DNA of 60,000 bases from Owenia fusiformis. Taxonomy: Eukaryota; Annelida; Polychaeta; Sabellida; Oweniidae. A model generated the notes under the pieces. That model ran no database searches. It saw only the letters and a program-made list of their open reading frames with translations, and was not told where the DNA came from. The stretch spans positions 29,653,248 to 29,713,247 of the forward strand of contig CAIIXF020000003.1 of NCBI GenBank assembly GCA_903813345.2. The letters run 5' to 3'. Both the position numbers and the translations under genes were made by a program. This document shows positions 1 through 11,754 of the stretch, one piece after another; within the stretch, counting starts at the first letter, position 1, and each line of letters starts with the position of its first letter.

Positions 1-420
1 TAGGATAGTGTGTCATGCTTTTAGTATTCACATACAAAATATGAACAAAATCGCTCCACTACTTTTCGAGTTATAGTAAAATATGTTAAAATGGCGGCCA
101 TTTTGAAAAATGGCCGCCTTCTACCAAAAGTGTCATTAGACAGTGTGCCATCCTTATAGTATTCACATACCAAATATGAACAAAATCGCTTCACTTCTTT
201 TCGAGTTATAGTAAAATAGGTTATAATGGCGGCCATTTTTCAAAATGGCGGCCATTTTTTAAAATGGCCACCTTCTACCAAAAGTGTCTTTAGACAGTGT
301 GCAATGTTTATAGTATTCACATACCAAATATGAACAAAATCGATCCACTACTTTTCGAATTACAGCAAAAATCGTAAAATAACGAGTAAATGCCGCCATT
401 TTTCAAGATGGCTGCCATGT
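1..420. repeat. Three tandem copies of a 135-154 bp interspersed repeat
   Basis: Units beginning AGTGTGYCATSC recur at about 7, 142 and 296. Each contains the phrase CAAATATGAACAAAATCG and ends in the short palindrome GGCGGCCATTTT/AAAATGGCCGCC. The array is cut by the window edge. A reverse-complement relative lies at 30390-30560, so this is a dispersed family. The small open frames here are the palindrome read on both strands and are not genes. Confidence 0.8.
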
Positions 421-535
421 GCTTCTTTAATATCTACATTTCTAGCTTTATTAATGTCCTATATAATTTTTTTACATCTAAAACATATTGCTATTACAGT
501 TTTACATATTGCACCTAAATTACTGTGAATTCGGC

Positions 536-1160
536 ACTAAAATGGCCGCCATTTTGAAATGAGCGGCCATTTTGAAAATCGGCTTTCGAGCAGAACTTCT
601 ACCCCCATAGGGTATATGTGTACAAAATATGAACAAAATCGGGCCACAGTATTTGAGTTATTGCCCGGACGGACGGACGGACATCTTGTAATATATAGAT
701 ACACTGTCCCACATGTTTTGTTAAAGAGCAACTGAAGCATACAATCTTTCCACAAAGATAAATTCAGACCAACATTTGGATATCTACATCATATAGGTAG
801 ATTATAATTGATTTTATTTACTTGTCATATCCAGTATTTAATACATTATAGGTTTAAACCCATATTAATATTGAAGTCATATTTGGTAAGTTAAAATCCA
901 GTATATATTAATTATAGGAAATACCCATATTAATATTTAAGTCATGATTGGTAAGATAAAAATCCACATTAGATATAAAAGCAGGTTCCTCAGGCTTGTG
1001 ACTGGGCATAGGTGGGTTTAACGTTTAAGTCCATGGAAACACTCCCCTTCCCTGCATGGATTCAATAAATAAGACATAACTGGGTCCCTGGACTATATTA
1101 ACAAAACAGACGGACGGAGGCTTTCTCTATATCCCTCCGAACTTCGTTCGATGGGATAAT
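536..1160. repeat. Related repeat with GGAC tetranucleotide run and hairpin tail
   Basis: It holds another AAAATGGCCGCC unit, a GGAC run at about 665-682, a second CGGACGGA stretch near 1112, and a terminal CGAACTTCGTTCGATGGGAT at about 1138-1157. That end is the reverse complement of the head of the element at 24914, so this looks like an inverted, partly eroded member of the same family. Confidence 0.6.
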
Positions 1161-4089
1161 TAAACCTCTATGAAACTAAATGTATTGAGATTTAGAAAAT
1201 GTTTCGAGATTTTTAAAAAGAAGAGAATTAAAACATTTGTTGAAATCTTAAAGTGTATTGAGATTTTTAAAATGTGTTAATTGAAAATTTTAAAGAAAGA
1301 TTTAAAAAATCCTAGATGTAATAACTAATGAAACTGTGCAAATGTAATTATTTTTGCTTTAAAACCTTCGAATATAATTACACGCATAAGATCCTACAAA
1401 CAAAAGAATGTACAGAACCATGAACATTACTTTTTTTGGCGTTTTCATTAAATTATCCTTAAACAGTGTATCACTATGATGTTCTAATAGCAAACAAGTC
1501 TAAATGTTGACCCTACAAAGCCTAACTTAAAAGTCTGAAGTTAATACAGGAACTAAACAAACAATATAAGATTTAGAATACATTGTAGTCTTACATAAGT
1601 AGTACTTTGGAAAGAATAAATCACAAATACTCGATGTCTGAACCCTTCTTTAACATGTTTGTTACACAGTGTTTGAACTATTCTTAAAATGGCTTAATGG
1701 ACCTATATACACACATCGGGGCAGCAGGCAACAGGTGACCGGTTGTTTTCACAAAATCGCCTGTTGTTTTTAGGGACTTTTCCATGTTACATTTATGATT
1801 TCCATTCATTTCGCCTGTTGTTTTCATTTATTTAGCTGGTTGTGAGAAATTCTAGTGAAACCCCAGCACATACAAAAGGAAGTAATGCGCTTGCCATTGT
1901 GATCTCCCCATGAAAAAAAATTAATATCATCTGATTTTTCAAAATGAGTATACTGAGCACTTTAATATTTTCCAAAGTATTATATGACATTCTATTCTTC
2001 ATGTTACACCTAATAATGATTCATTTTGACCATAGGGATATTTGCCAATAATCGCAGCTCTTCCTTTCACTGAAAATACTACACCAACTGAAGAAGAGTA
2101 AATTGGTTTTGTGACATAAAAGGAAGTAGAAGAGAAACCGATGAGTTGAGAATAAGCTTTGAAAATATTGTCACAGTTTATTAATTAAGTTTTTTTGCCC
2201 TCATCATTCTATTTCATGCTTATTTTCTAAAATGCGCAACAGTTCTGACTTTTTTTCCAGTAAAATCCTTCAATTTTTAAGGTTATCAATAAAAGTGAAA
2301 AAATGTCCCCTGAATTTAAGATATTTTAGCATTTAAATCTTCGATAACATCCATATTTGATCGATATCTCAATTTTTCAGAAAAATTAGCAATGTAAAGC
2401 AAATAACCCCTTTTGATGTTTTACACTCTTTAACTTCATTCTATTCCTCGTAATTAATATAGGATTTAAGATTATTCTTGAATCAGATTTAGTTGTTTAT
2501 CTTCCTCAGGATGTGTGTTGTTATACCTATGCCAGATGCAAACACGCTATAACAGAGGCAAACATTTAAGTGTTTACTTTCATTACTAGCATATATTACT
2601 ACTTCAATAGGAACTTTGATAACATAGAAAAATATCACTTCAAATCTGAAACACCACTGAGAGGATTATTACTATTCTAGAATAACCCAGGTCAACCCAA
2701 AATAAAACTTTGAAGCATTTGGGTCACATTTTTTCAGCAATTACTTTTCTAAAATTGTCTTGGCTAAAGCATTTATATTTTAAAGTAAAGAATTTCACAA
2801 TCTATGTCTCAGTCTTTCCCATTTTGAAAGTATAACTGCAAACAAATTCAGACAAAATATGCTTAAGATTAGCAATTGTTTACTTTTTATATTCTACTTT
2901 CTACAAATTTCAAACATTTACCAAATTTAATGGATGTAATTCTACTTGCAAACAAATGTCACATAATAATGGGTTTCTCATAAAATTTACATCAATCTTT
3001 CTGACATGGAGATTGCATGTGATATAAGCGTGATATTTGAAATTGTTTACAAATTTTCAAATCATTGTAGGACAAGGGAAAGACTTACCATTTCCCATAG
3101 TTTCATTTTGCTTCTCTAACCTTGTGACTACCTGGAGTGACGAGATTCCTCGTCACCTCACAAATGACCTTGAAACCCAGAGTGACAAGAAAATCTGTCA
3201 CAAAAATTTTCACTAAAATTGCTCTTATTTGAAAAAATGTCATCCGTTACACAAAAATTGTTTTAAAATGTGTAGAAATGATCTATTCCATCTAATCTTA
3301 ATAAGCTGAGCATCTAAAGTTGTATAGGTATGTAGTAAAATGTCAAAAGGTGGCAAAAATGAAAAATTCTCTGGTTTCAACCGATTTTAGAGCCAGGGAT
3401 TCAAGAGGTTAAAAGAGAGCTTCATCTACAATCTAGCAGTTTGAGATACTCCTTTGATCTAGCCTCACTAAATCAGGTTATGTCTAATCAAAATCCAGCT
3501 TTCCAATCAGAATAGGAGTCACTCAATTTTATGCTTTCATAATTATTATGTATCTGGTATTTATTTGATACACTAAGGGCAGGAGCTTTTGAGCTGTTCA
3601 ATGATCAATGATTGTTGAGAGGGTGTACAAAGCTTTGGCAATAAGACCATGAGTTTTAAATTCTTCACATGAAATATATAAATATATGTATAGAGCCACA
3701 ACTGGTCTTATAAAATGACAATTCAAGTGTACTTATTAAATATAATTTGTACTTGTATCATAATACACCTAAATTCAATCATTGCCTTTTTCTAATCTTA
3801 AATATATGAAAATTGAAACAAATCTAGAAAAGCCTATAACTCGCACCATTTAAAAGAGTACAGCAGACATTGTATAATGACTTCCTTAAAAACATTCTAT
3901 TCTGTTCATTTCAATAATTATAATTTTAAGTAGCTTGTATAAATTAAACAAAAATGTAGCTTTTAATGTATAGATAATATAAATCTACAAATAATATTAA
4001 TAAAAATAAGAAATTGAAATGCAGACTGCCACACAATCTATAAATAGAATATAATATCTTTAAAATAAGAAATTGAAATGCAGACTTAC
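1161..4089. other. Intronic DNA of GMDS, no exon recognised
   Basis: This AT-rich stretch lies downstream (minus strand) of GMDS exon 3. I looked for the next GMDS exon, which should read like NMKLHYGDL, and found none, so the following exons probably lie left of the window. A short inverted repeat (GTGACGAG/CTCGTCAC) sits near 3138-3156. Around 4005-4089 a roughly 59-bp sequence containing AAATTGAAATGCAGACT is duplicated beside the exon 3 donor. Confidence 0.5.
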
Positions 4090-4177
4090 TGCCACCCTGA
4101 TGAGCTGATTGGTCTGTGTATAGATGCTGAATACGCCCTGTGTTGAATGAACTTGACCTTCGGATGATACCATGTAC
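4090..4177 (-). CDS. GMDS: GMDS exon 3
   Basis: The acceptor TTTCCAG precedes [20 protein letters not shown] and then TDQSAHQGG; the donor is GTAAGT. It enters in phase 0 and exits in phase 1. The family usually has GRIEHLY where this copy has GRIQHLY, a mild substitution. Confidence 0.92.
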
Positions 4178-7100
4178 CTGGAAAACAAATTGAGAATTAG
4201 TTTGAGAGAATCGCAGTATTATTCTGTCTTATCGCTGAATACAAATGTCAAATAGTGACCAAGGTAATGTATAAAGATTAAGGTGTATAATATGTTTCCA
4301 TATCCATATTAATTACAGATGTTTATTAAATAAAAAATGCTGGGCTAGCTGAGAATTTGAGAACTGTTTTACAGCAAAATCAAATCCATTTTGATTTTAG
4401 ATTTCAGATAAGATTTTAAATTTAGATTTTGAACAGCTTTGAACATTGAGAATGCTTGAGAACAACTGTCAAATGAGAAATAGAAGTGTGTTACCTCATA
4501 TCCTTTTTCTAGTAGAAACTCTGCAAGGTATGACCCATCCTATAAAAAAAAATCAATCATACATTATTCAAATAAATATATATAACAAATTAAAAGAAAT
4601 AGATTGGATGAGTAGGTCAGTTATAGCGTCAGTTATAGTCAATGACTTTTAATAAAACTGTATATTAAGAAAACCCTTTGCATTCGTTCAACTTCGACTC
4701 ACTTCTTAAAAGAGAAGAGCTTCGTAGTTTATAATAACTAGACTCTGCACCCAGGGTAATAATTAAGAACAATACCCTTACATTGTTTCACTCCAAGCCC
4801 TTGTCACCCCTCCCACTATATACCTCCCTACTGGTTGTAAAGTAGATAATTCAAGATTTTCATCTAAATATTAATGTATTGGTCCTTTGATGCTGGCCAT
4901 TTAGGCTTGATTGCAATTTATTTTACTTGTGAGATATCTGGTGTTTATCTAGTGCCATGCCTACCCTGAAATGAAGTCTTATGGATGACTGATTCAGTCG
5001 AGTCCTATATCATCATTTTACTGAAGTTGATGTTCTTCAGTATCTAAATCGATTTCAAAATTCATTTGCTACATTGTTGTTGATGGCAGATATTTTGAAA
5101 TAACATTAACTGAAAAACCTAAAGTGAACACATCGTAAAGTTTAGATTGCCATGAAACTTTTGTCACCAATGGAGAATGTAGCAAATGTATTGGAATCTA
5201 TTGAGGTAAGAAGTTGTTACATAGCTAGTACTGAAAAATCTACTTTTAAAAAAATAATGTAGGGCTCAACCAGTTATCTGAACAATTCAGTTCTAGGGTG
5301 ACCTGATTAATCTAGGGTGACACGATAAATGTAGGGTGACACGATAAATCCCCGGGGGTTTCACTCCAATATACCTCTTTTCCATGTCAATTTACTCTCA
5401 AAATTGAAGGTTTCCATGTTTTATTTCTCTCAGACAATATAAAATTCCACTTTTCCAGTGACTTGTCCCAGGTCATGGCAACTGATTTTCAATTTAGAAC
5501 CATAAATCTTGTCAATTGATAATTAGCTCTCTTATACTCATGGGCCACAATCTGTTTCCTACAGTATGAACCATAGATCCCAGCCAGATTATTTTGTAGT
5601 AGGATCAGTAGCTCAATAAATATTCCTCAAGATGAGACACCTCAGAAAATTTCAAATTTAAAATGACGATTCTGGAGCCATTTCTGAAAAATATGAGACA
5701 AATCATACCTCATTCGAAGCGTCTTGTTGTTAGGAGGCCCTTCAAGGGGCCTCCTATCATTTTTGTAGTTATTCTTCTTAATTTATTTATTTATTATTCT
5801 TTTTAGCATTTTTTCTCCAACTTCCAGCTAGCTTTGACTTATCTCATATATAATCTTATTAGGGACCTGGGCTGGACTTGTCAGGAAATTAGTTCATATC
5901 TAGGTCAAGGTCAAAATCTAGGTCAAATCTAAGTTTTTTTCAAGTTTCTCAAATCCTGACACTACACTTCAATATTTTTGGCTGAATTTTTGCAAAAAGA
6001 TAGATATTAGTATTCTATTAGTCTAAGCCTTTTGCCGTCTAGGAAAATTTTGACTAGATTTTGAGATATTGAAGGTCAAAAAAAGGTCAAAAAAGGTCTT
6101 TTTTCAACTTGCTTCAAATTGACCAAATTTTTTTTAAAACTCATCTACAAGTTTTCAGGATTTCAAATCTGACCTTACTTTTGACCTTTGACCTTTAGTT
6201 GACCTTCAGTGACCTCTGAAAGGTCAAAAAAGTTGATTTTTCAAATCGATTTTTTAGATTCAAATTTAGGTATATTTATTCACAGAAGACCTTCTGAGGT
6301 CTAAAAAAGTAAAATTTGCAAGGTCAAATGTCAAGGTCATCAAACGAAATCACAAACTGTGTTTTCTAAGTTTCTCAAAATTGGAGACTACAAATCAATT
6401 TTTTTTACTGAAAGTCAGAATATATATTCCTCTAAAGGTTCTACACATATTAGCAATTGACTATTTATTAAAATTTTGCTCCAGTTTTGAGATATTAGAA
6501 CTCAAAAACTGAAAAAAGGTCAAATTTCGAAATTTTTCAAGGTCAAATTTCAACTTGCTCTAAATTGACCAAACTTTTTTTTAAAAAGCATCTACAAGAT
6601 CTCAGATCTGACCTTAGTTTTGACCTATGACCTTTAGTTGACCTTCAGTGACCTTCGAAAGGTCAAAAAAGTTGATTTTTCAAATTGATTTTCTGGATTC
6701 AAATTTAGGTTAATTCAATCAGAAAAGATATACTGAGGTCTAAAAAAGTAAAATTTTCAAGGTCAAAGTTCAAGGTCATCAAACAAGATCACAAACTGTG
6801 TTTTCTAAGTTTCTCAAAGTTTGTGACTACACATCAATATTTTTCCATGAAAGACTGAATATATATTCATCTAAAGGTTCTACACATATTAGCAATTGAT
6901 TATCTATTAAAATTTTGCACCAGTTTTGAGATATCAGAGCTCAAAATCTGAAAAAGGTCAAATTTCGAAAATTTTCAAGGTCAAATTTTAACTTGATCTA
7001 AATTGACCAAACTTTTTTTTAAAACTCATATTCAAATTCTCAGGATTCCAAATCTTACCTTACTTTTGACCTTTGACCTTTTGTTAACCTTCAGTGACCT

Positions 7101-10100
7101 CCGAAAGGTAAAAAAAGTTGATTTTTCAAATCAATTTTCTGGATTCAAATTTAGGTGCATTTAATCACAAAAGACCAAAAGAGATCCAAAAAAGTAAAAT
7201 TTGCAAGGTCAAAGGTCAAGGTCATTGAATTAAATCACAAACTGTGTTTTCCAAGTTTCTCAAAATTGGTGACTACAAATCAATATTTTTTGATGAAAGT
7301 CTGAATATATATTCCTCTAAAGGTTCTACACATATTAGCAATTGATTATCTTTTAAAATTTTGCACCAGTTTGAAGATATTAGAGCTCAAAAACTGAAAA
7401 AGGTCAAATTTCGAAAATTTTCAAGGTCAAATTTCAACTTGATCTAAATTGACCAAACTTTTTTTTAAAACTCATCTACAAGTTCTCAGGATTCCAAATC
7501 TTACCTTACTTTTGACCCTTGACAATTTGTTGACCTTCAGTGACCTCCGAAAGGTCAAAAAAGTTGATTTTTCAAATCGATTTTCTGGATTCAAATTTAA
7601 GTGCATTTAATCACAAAAGACCCGAAGAGGTCCAAAAAAGTAAATTTCGCAAGGTCAAGGGTCAAGGTCATTGAATTAAATCACAAACTGTGTTTTCCAA
7701 GTTTCTCAAAATTGGTTACTACAAATCAATATAGTTTAATGAAAGTCTAAATATATATTCCTCCACTTTTTCTTCACATATTAGCATTTGATTATCTATT
7801 AAAATTTTGCACCAGTTTTGAGATATAAGAGCTCAAAAAACTGAAAAAGGTCAAAATTTCGAAAATTTTAAAGGTCAAATTTCAACTTGATCTAAATAGA
7901 CCAAACTTTTTTTAAAACTCATCTACAAGTTCTTAGGATTCCAAATCTTACCTTACTTTTGACCTTTTGTTGACCTTTAGTTGACCTTTAGTGACCTACG
8001 AAAGGTCAAAAAGTTGATTTTTCAAATCGATTTTCTGGATTCAAATTCAGGTGTATTTAATCACAAAAGAGGTCCAAAAAAGTAAAATTTGCAAGGTCAA
8101 AGGTCAAGGTCATCAAACTAAATCACAAACTGTGTTTTCTAAGTTTCTCAAAATTGGAGACTACAAATCAATATTTTTCATGAAAGTCAGGATATATATT
8201 CCTCTATAGGTTCTACACATATTAGCAATTGACTATTTATTAAAATTGGTTACCAGTTTTGAGATATTGGAACTCAAAAACTGAAAAAAGATCAAATTTC
8301 AAAACTTTTCAAGACTAAATTTCAACTTGCTTCAAATTGACCAATTTTTTTTAAAACTCATCTACAAGTTCTCAGGATTCCAAATCTAACCTCACTTTTG
8401 ACCTTTGGTTGACCTTCAGTGACCTCCGAAAGGTCAAAAAAGTTGATTTTTCAAATCGATTTTCTGGATTCAAATTTAGGTATATTTATTCACAAAAGAT
8501 CTTCTGAGGTCTAAAAAAGTAAAATTTGCAAGGTCAAAGGTCAAGGTCATCAAACGAAATCACAAACTGTGTTTTCTAAGTTTCTCAAAATTAGAGACTA
8601 CAAATCAATATTTTGAAATGAAAGTCAGAATATATATTCCTCTACTAAAGGTTCTACACATATTAGCAATTGATTATCTATTAAAATTTGGCTCCAGTTT
8701 TGACATATTATAGCTCAAAAACTGAAAAAAGGTCAAATTTCGGAATTTTTCAAGGTCAAATTCCAACTTGCATTAATTCGACCAAACCTTTTTAAAAAAT
8801 CATCTACAAATTGTCTGGAGTTCATATATGACCTTGTATTAGAGATTTGACCTTTGGCTGGCCTTTGAATGTTCAGAAACGAATATAGGGCCTCCATAAG
8901 ATTGCTTGCAAACTTAGATCGTTCGATCTCTAGTTCTTTAACTTTTTTATCCCCAATGACCGTTATTCAAGCAATACTGCGTTGATAAGAGGCCAAAACA
9001 GTGATATTTTATCGCCGGGCTCTTGTCTGTCCAAATCTGAATGGTGCTCCCGTGGTTCCAGAAATGTGACGTCATCAGTACTAGTGTTGTCGCGATTAAT
9101 CGATACATCGCGATGTACATCGCCAAAGCTGATTCTGGCGATGCATCGATGTCTGAAACAAAACATCGATGTTTTTAAAAAAATAATTTGCTAAAAATCA
9201 CCCTTTCTTACCTTATTTTGACGCAAATCGCTTACCTTTCTCATGTCTTATTTCATTTTTCCAATGTTTTCTGATATTCTTTCGCTTTAAAACTGTTTTA
9301 GCTAGTCGAAATGAACCGTTATTAGAAGTTCCCGGATGTACCAGATGTTCGGTATTTTAGTGCATTAGCGTTCGGTATTTCAGTGCATTTTTCTCGGACT
9401 TTTTCCCGATGTACATCGCGATGTGCATCGATGTTTACTACTGGAAATTGCCGATGCATCGATGTACGATTATGGCACATCGCGACAACACTAATCAGTA
9501 CAATGATATTTGGACACACAAGAGTCCGGATTTCGTGAAAAATATTCGCCAGATGAAAAGTCAAATAACTGCATCCATAGGTTATTTACCCGAACGAAAC
9601 AAGTAGAAATAGAAAGATAGAGATCTCGGGCGGGGAAGCAGGTACCATGTTGTATAGGGAACGTTTTGAAAGGTGGTCACTTTTTTTTAAATTTTCCGAT
9701 TTAGTGACGCATCTTCTGTATTATTCTTTGAGCCTATGAGATCCTACTACAAAACGATCTGGACAATATCTGTGGTACGAACCAAACAAAGATCATGATT
9801 TTGAATGATTGTGAATCTGAATGAGTCACCCCCCTTGGATCGGTCACGCCCATTATATAGGACAAAAAACAATCAAAATGATTATCTTCAAAAGATCATG
9901 ATTTTGAATGATTGTGAATCTGAATGAGTCACCCCCCTTGGATCGGTCACGCCCATTATATAGGCCAAAAAACAATCAAAATGATTATCTTCAACGCATA
10001 TATCAAAGAAAACTATCAATTCATCAGTCCACATGTACAGTAGAAAACCTAAATGAGGGCTTTTGTCGACGATAAAGTGTACACTTTCAACACAATTTCT

Positions 10101-10324
10101 TTTGCCAAGTTTGAAGTTTGGACGTGGCAAAAAATGATTTTTTTTTATTTCATATCGTTATATATTTAACTTTATTCCTATAACTACCAAAATGATGAAG
10201 TGTACTACTTTCTAGGTTACTATTACACCATTTGATAACATACCTGTCCGGTAATACCAGTGATAAGTGCCACTTTATTGGCTTTTCTCTCTCCATTCAT
10301 TTCGGCACTCTTAGCTTCCGCCAT
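4090..10324 (-). CDS. GMDS: GDP-mannose 4,6-dehydratase, 5' part (exons 1-3)
   Basis: GMDS is a cytosolic NADP-dependent short-chain dehydratase that converts GDP-mannose to GDP-4-keto-6-deoxymannose, the first step of de novo GDP-fucose synthesis. Three exons join in phase: 10324-10244 (27 codons), 4539-4495 (15 codons) and 4177-4090 (29 codons plus 1 nt). Together they encode the Rossmann motif TGITGQDG, split between exons 1 and 2, then [13 protein letters not shown], then [16 protein letters not shown], whose Arg/Ser block binds NADP in this family. All junctions carry GT-AG on the minus strand. About 71 of the family's roughly 370 residues are present; the rest should lie left of position 1. 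Intron 1 is 5.7 kb and full of repeats. The match is unmistakable although each exon is too short to stand out as an ORF. Confidence 0.93.
4495..4539 (-). CDS. GMDS: GMDS exon 2 (45-nt microexon)
   Basis: Exactly 15 codons, [15 protein letters not shown], with acceptor ATAG upstream and donor GTAA downstream on the minus strand. It completes the GxxGxxG dinucleotide-binding motif begun in exon 1. It is phase 0 on both sides, so skipping it would keep the frame but destroy the cofactor loop. Confidence 0.92.
4674..4765. repeat. Short dispersed repeat, copy 1
   Basis: It opens with CCCTTTGCATTCGTTC, contains CACTTCTTAAAAGAGA, and ends with ACTAGACTCTGCACCCAGGG. The same start and end flank a longer, interrupted copy at 20869-21645, so the two help define the element ends. 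Confidence 0.6.
5291..5351. repeat. Three copies of a ~20-bp unit
   Basis: CTAGGGTGACCTGATTAAT, CTAGGGTGACACGATAAAT and GTAGGGTGACACGATAAAT follow one another inside GMDS intron 1. Confidence 0.8.
5733..8929. mobile_element. Hairpin-headed element with ~440-bp tandem core
   Basis: The head is a near-perfect hairpin (GGAGGCCCTT / AGGGGCCTCC at 5733-5754). The core has about six to seven copies of a 437-446 bp unit; CACAAACTGTGTTTTC recurs at 6351, 6790, 7236, 7682, 8124 and 8561. The right half of the head, GGGCCTCC, reappears at 8888-8895 and is followed by the small hairpin AGATCGTTCGATCT (8916-8929). Each unit is loaded with AGGTCA/TGACCT half-sites. No protein is encoded. The plan resembles non-autonomous Helitron/Helentron-derived elements with tandem cores (DINE/pearl type); that class is my inference. 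Confidence 0.65.
9074..9501. mobile_element. hAT-type MITE with perfect 8-bp target duplication
   Basis: The element (9082-9493, 412 bp) begins TAGTGTTGTCGCG and ends CGCGACAACACTA, a perfect 13-bp inverted repeat, flanked on both sides by ATCAGTAC (9074-9081 and 9494-9501). An 8-bp duplication is diagnostic of hAT transposition. The subterminal DNA is rich in CGATGCATCGATGT-like motifs, probably transposase binding sites. No transposase is encoded; the open frames on both strands are shadows of the palindromic ends. It lies in GMDS intron 1. Confidence 0.9.
9789..9995. repeat. Recent tandem duplication, 2 x 103 bp
   Basis: The segment beginning AAAGATCATGATTTTGAATG occurs twice with a 103-bp offset and almost no differences (GGACAAAAAAC versus GGCCAAAAAAC). 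It includes CACCCCCCTTGGATCGGTCA. Its near-identity implies a young duplication. Confidence 0.9.
10244..10324 (-). CDS. GMDS: GMDS exon 1 (start codon)
   Basis: The ATG is at 10324-10322 and the donor GTATG follows 10244. It encodes [20 protein letters not shown] and then ITGITGQ. The first 17 residues are a variable leader; conserved GMDS sequence begins at VALITG. It ends in phase 0 in the middle of the nucleotide-binding loop. Confidence 0.92.
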
Positions 10325-10513
10325 TTTATTTTTGTTCTGCAAATCCGCTGTTGATTATATTGCGGATCACAAGCCGGATCGTTTACCAGTACATCCAGGA
10401 CAGAAGGGGAAGACAGAAAACTGTAGAGAAATCTAGCAAGAAAGGCAAACTCTAAGTGTAAACCTGTCATACGAACTATTACCCTAGGTTATATATAATA
10501 TAGCCTATAGCTA
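10325..10513 (-). promoter_or_regulatory. Presumed 5' flank of GMDS
   Basis: This is DNA upstream of the GMDS start codon on the minus strand. I see no convincing TATA box or other core promoter motif, so the role is inferred from position only. Confidence 0.3.
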
Positions 10514-10770
10514 GCACTGGTGAATCCGGGGGGGACATCGGGGTGGGGTCTGGGCCCCCTAGGGTGGGCACAGTAAAAATTTGGGCCTCAAAATTTTTGG
10601 GCTCAAAAATTTTGAAGGGCGTCAAAAACGAGCCTTTTCGTCGTGTGAGGCCTTTTACGGCAAAATCATTAAAAGCCTTAAATTTTCCCAAAAATTTCTG
10701 AGCAAGCACGGAACATTTTTTCCATGGCTTCAAATGTGGCCCCATTTTTAGTTTCTGGATTCGCCAGTGC
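10514..10770. mobile_element. G-rich MITE-like element A
   Basis: The ends GCACTGGTGAATCCGG and CTGGATTCGCCAGTGC are inverted copies with few differences. The interior is low-complexity G/T-rich sequence with repeated GGGCCTCAAAATTTTTGGGC-like phrases. It is flanked by TA on both sides, which could be a duplication or chance. Its open frame (minus) is G/P-rich and repetitive, not a gene. Confidence 0.6.
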
Positions 10771-10954
10771 TATATATCCCAAAACAATGATCTAACGTGA
10801 AAAGAAACAGCTGGAATATGCCTCTTCTGTATGGTCACCTCACACAAAGAAGGTAATCGGGCAGGTAGAGGGATTACTGAGATGAGGAGCCAGATCCATT
10901 ACACAAGACAACCCGACAGCCCTACCACTATACTGAGGAATCTGCAGCTGCCAC

Positions 10955-11267
10955 CAGGGGCGGATCTGGGAACCAACAAGGGGCGGGGGCCAAATTTCAG
11001 GACAGAGAAAAAAATGTCCTTGCTTGCTTGGAAAATATTTTTCGGCCTCTAAACCCAATAGTGGGCCCTAATTTTGAAATTTTGAGGCCCATTTTCTTCA
11101 AAATTTGGCCTGAAATTTAAAAACAATGCCTTTAGAGGCACAGTAATGACCAAAAGGCCCACTTTTTGGGGCTTTAGGCCTTTTATGGCCCAAATTTTTT
11201 TTGGGCCTACCCAAAAAGGGGGGGGGGGGCGGGCCCCTAGGCCCCCCCCCAGATCCGCCAGTGGCCA
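10955..11267. mobile_element. G-rich MITE-like element B
   Basis: GGGGCGGATCTGG near 10957 is mirrored by CCAGATCCGCC at 11250-11260, and GCCACCA occurs immediately outside both ends (target-duplication candidate of 5-7 bp). A run of more than ten G and the phrase GGGCCTACCCAAAAAGG resemble element A at 10514, so the two may be one family. Confidence 0.6.
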
Positions 11268-11754
11268 CCACTACAAGACAGTCGCAATTTGACAAGGGTA
11301 GTAATCAGTGTAGGGCCTAAGAGTGCTAGGGATCCGAAACCAATATAGACCAGTTGCAATATCATTTTCCCACACATCACAAACCTCTGCCAGATTCCTC
11401 TTTTTGGTCTCAAGGCTCTATAGATATACCCTTACAGTTAAGGCCTATCACTGTTCCAGAAGATAGTCCACCAGAACGTTTGCCATTCCATCCCCCAGAA
11501 TCCCCAGAACGCTCGTTTTCGCTTTGCTCAACTTGTATTACCGTGGAGGTGCACTTTTCATAAAAATAGAGCTACGCTTATGTCTAGGGTCTGTGACCAG
11601 GTCACAATCTACGGGGGAACTCCTAGAGGGTACATGGGCCAACCAAGAAGGTTCCTTTCAATTAAAATGAGTTGTAAACCATAGATGTATTTTTAAATGT
11701 CAAGGTTTTAAATAATACTTAGTACATGTAGTATTCTATTCAAATTCTATCAAC
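11268..11754. other. Intergenic, nothing recognised
   Basis: There is a short open frame at 11354-11563 with no recognisable motif and proline-rich composition; I do not support it as a gene. The stretch ends where the truncated retroelement begins. Confidence 0.5.

Noticed and set aside
3100-3125. Possible GMDS exon (ATGAAACTATGG on the minus strand, donor-like GTAAGT)
   Set aside because: The translation does not continue with GMDS sequence, and the flanking frame does not match.
8963-9606. Overlapping frames on both strands around the hAT element
   Set aside because: They come from the palindromic ATCGATGTACATCG-rich ends of the MITE; no conserved domain.
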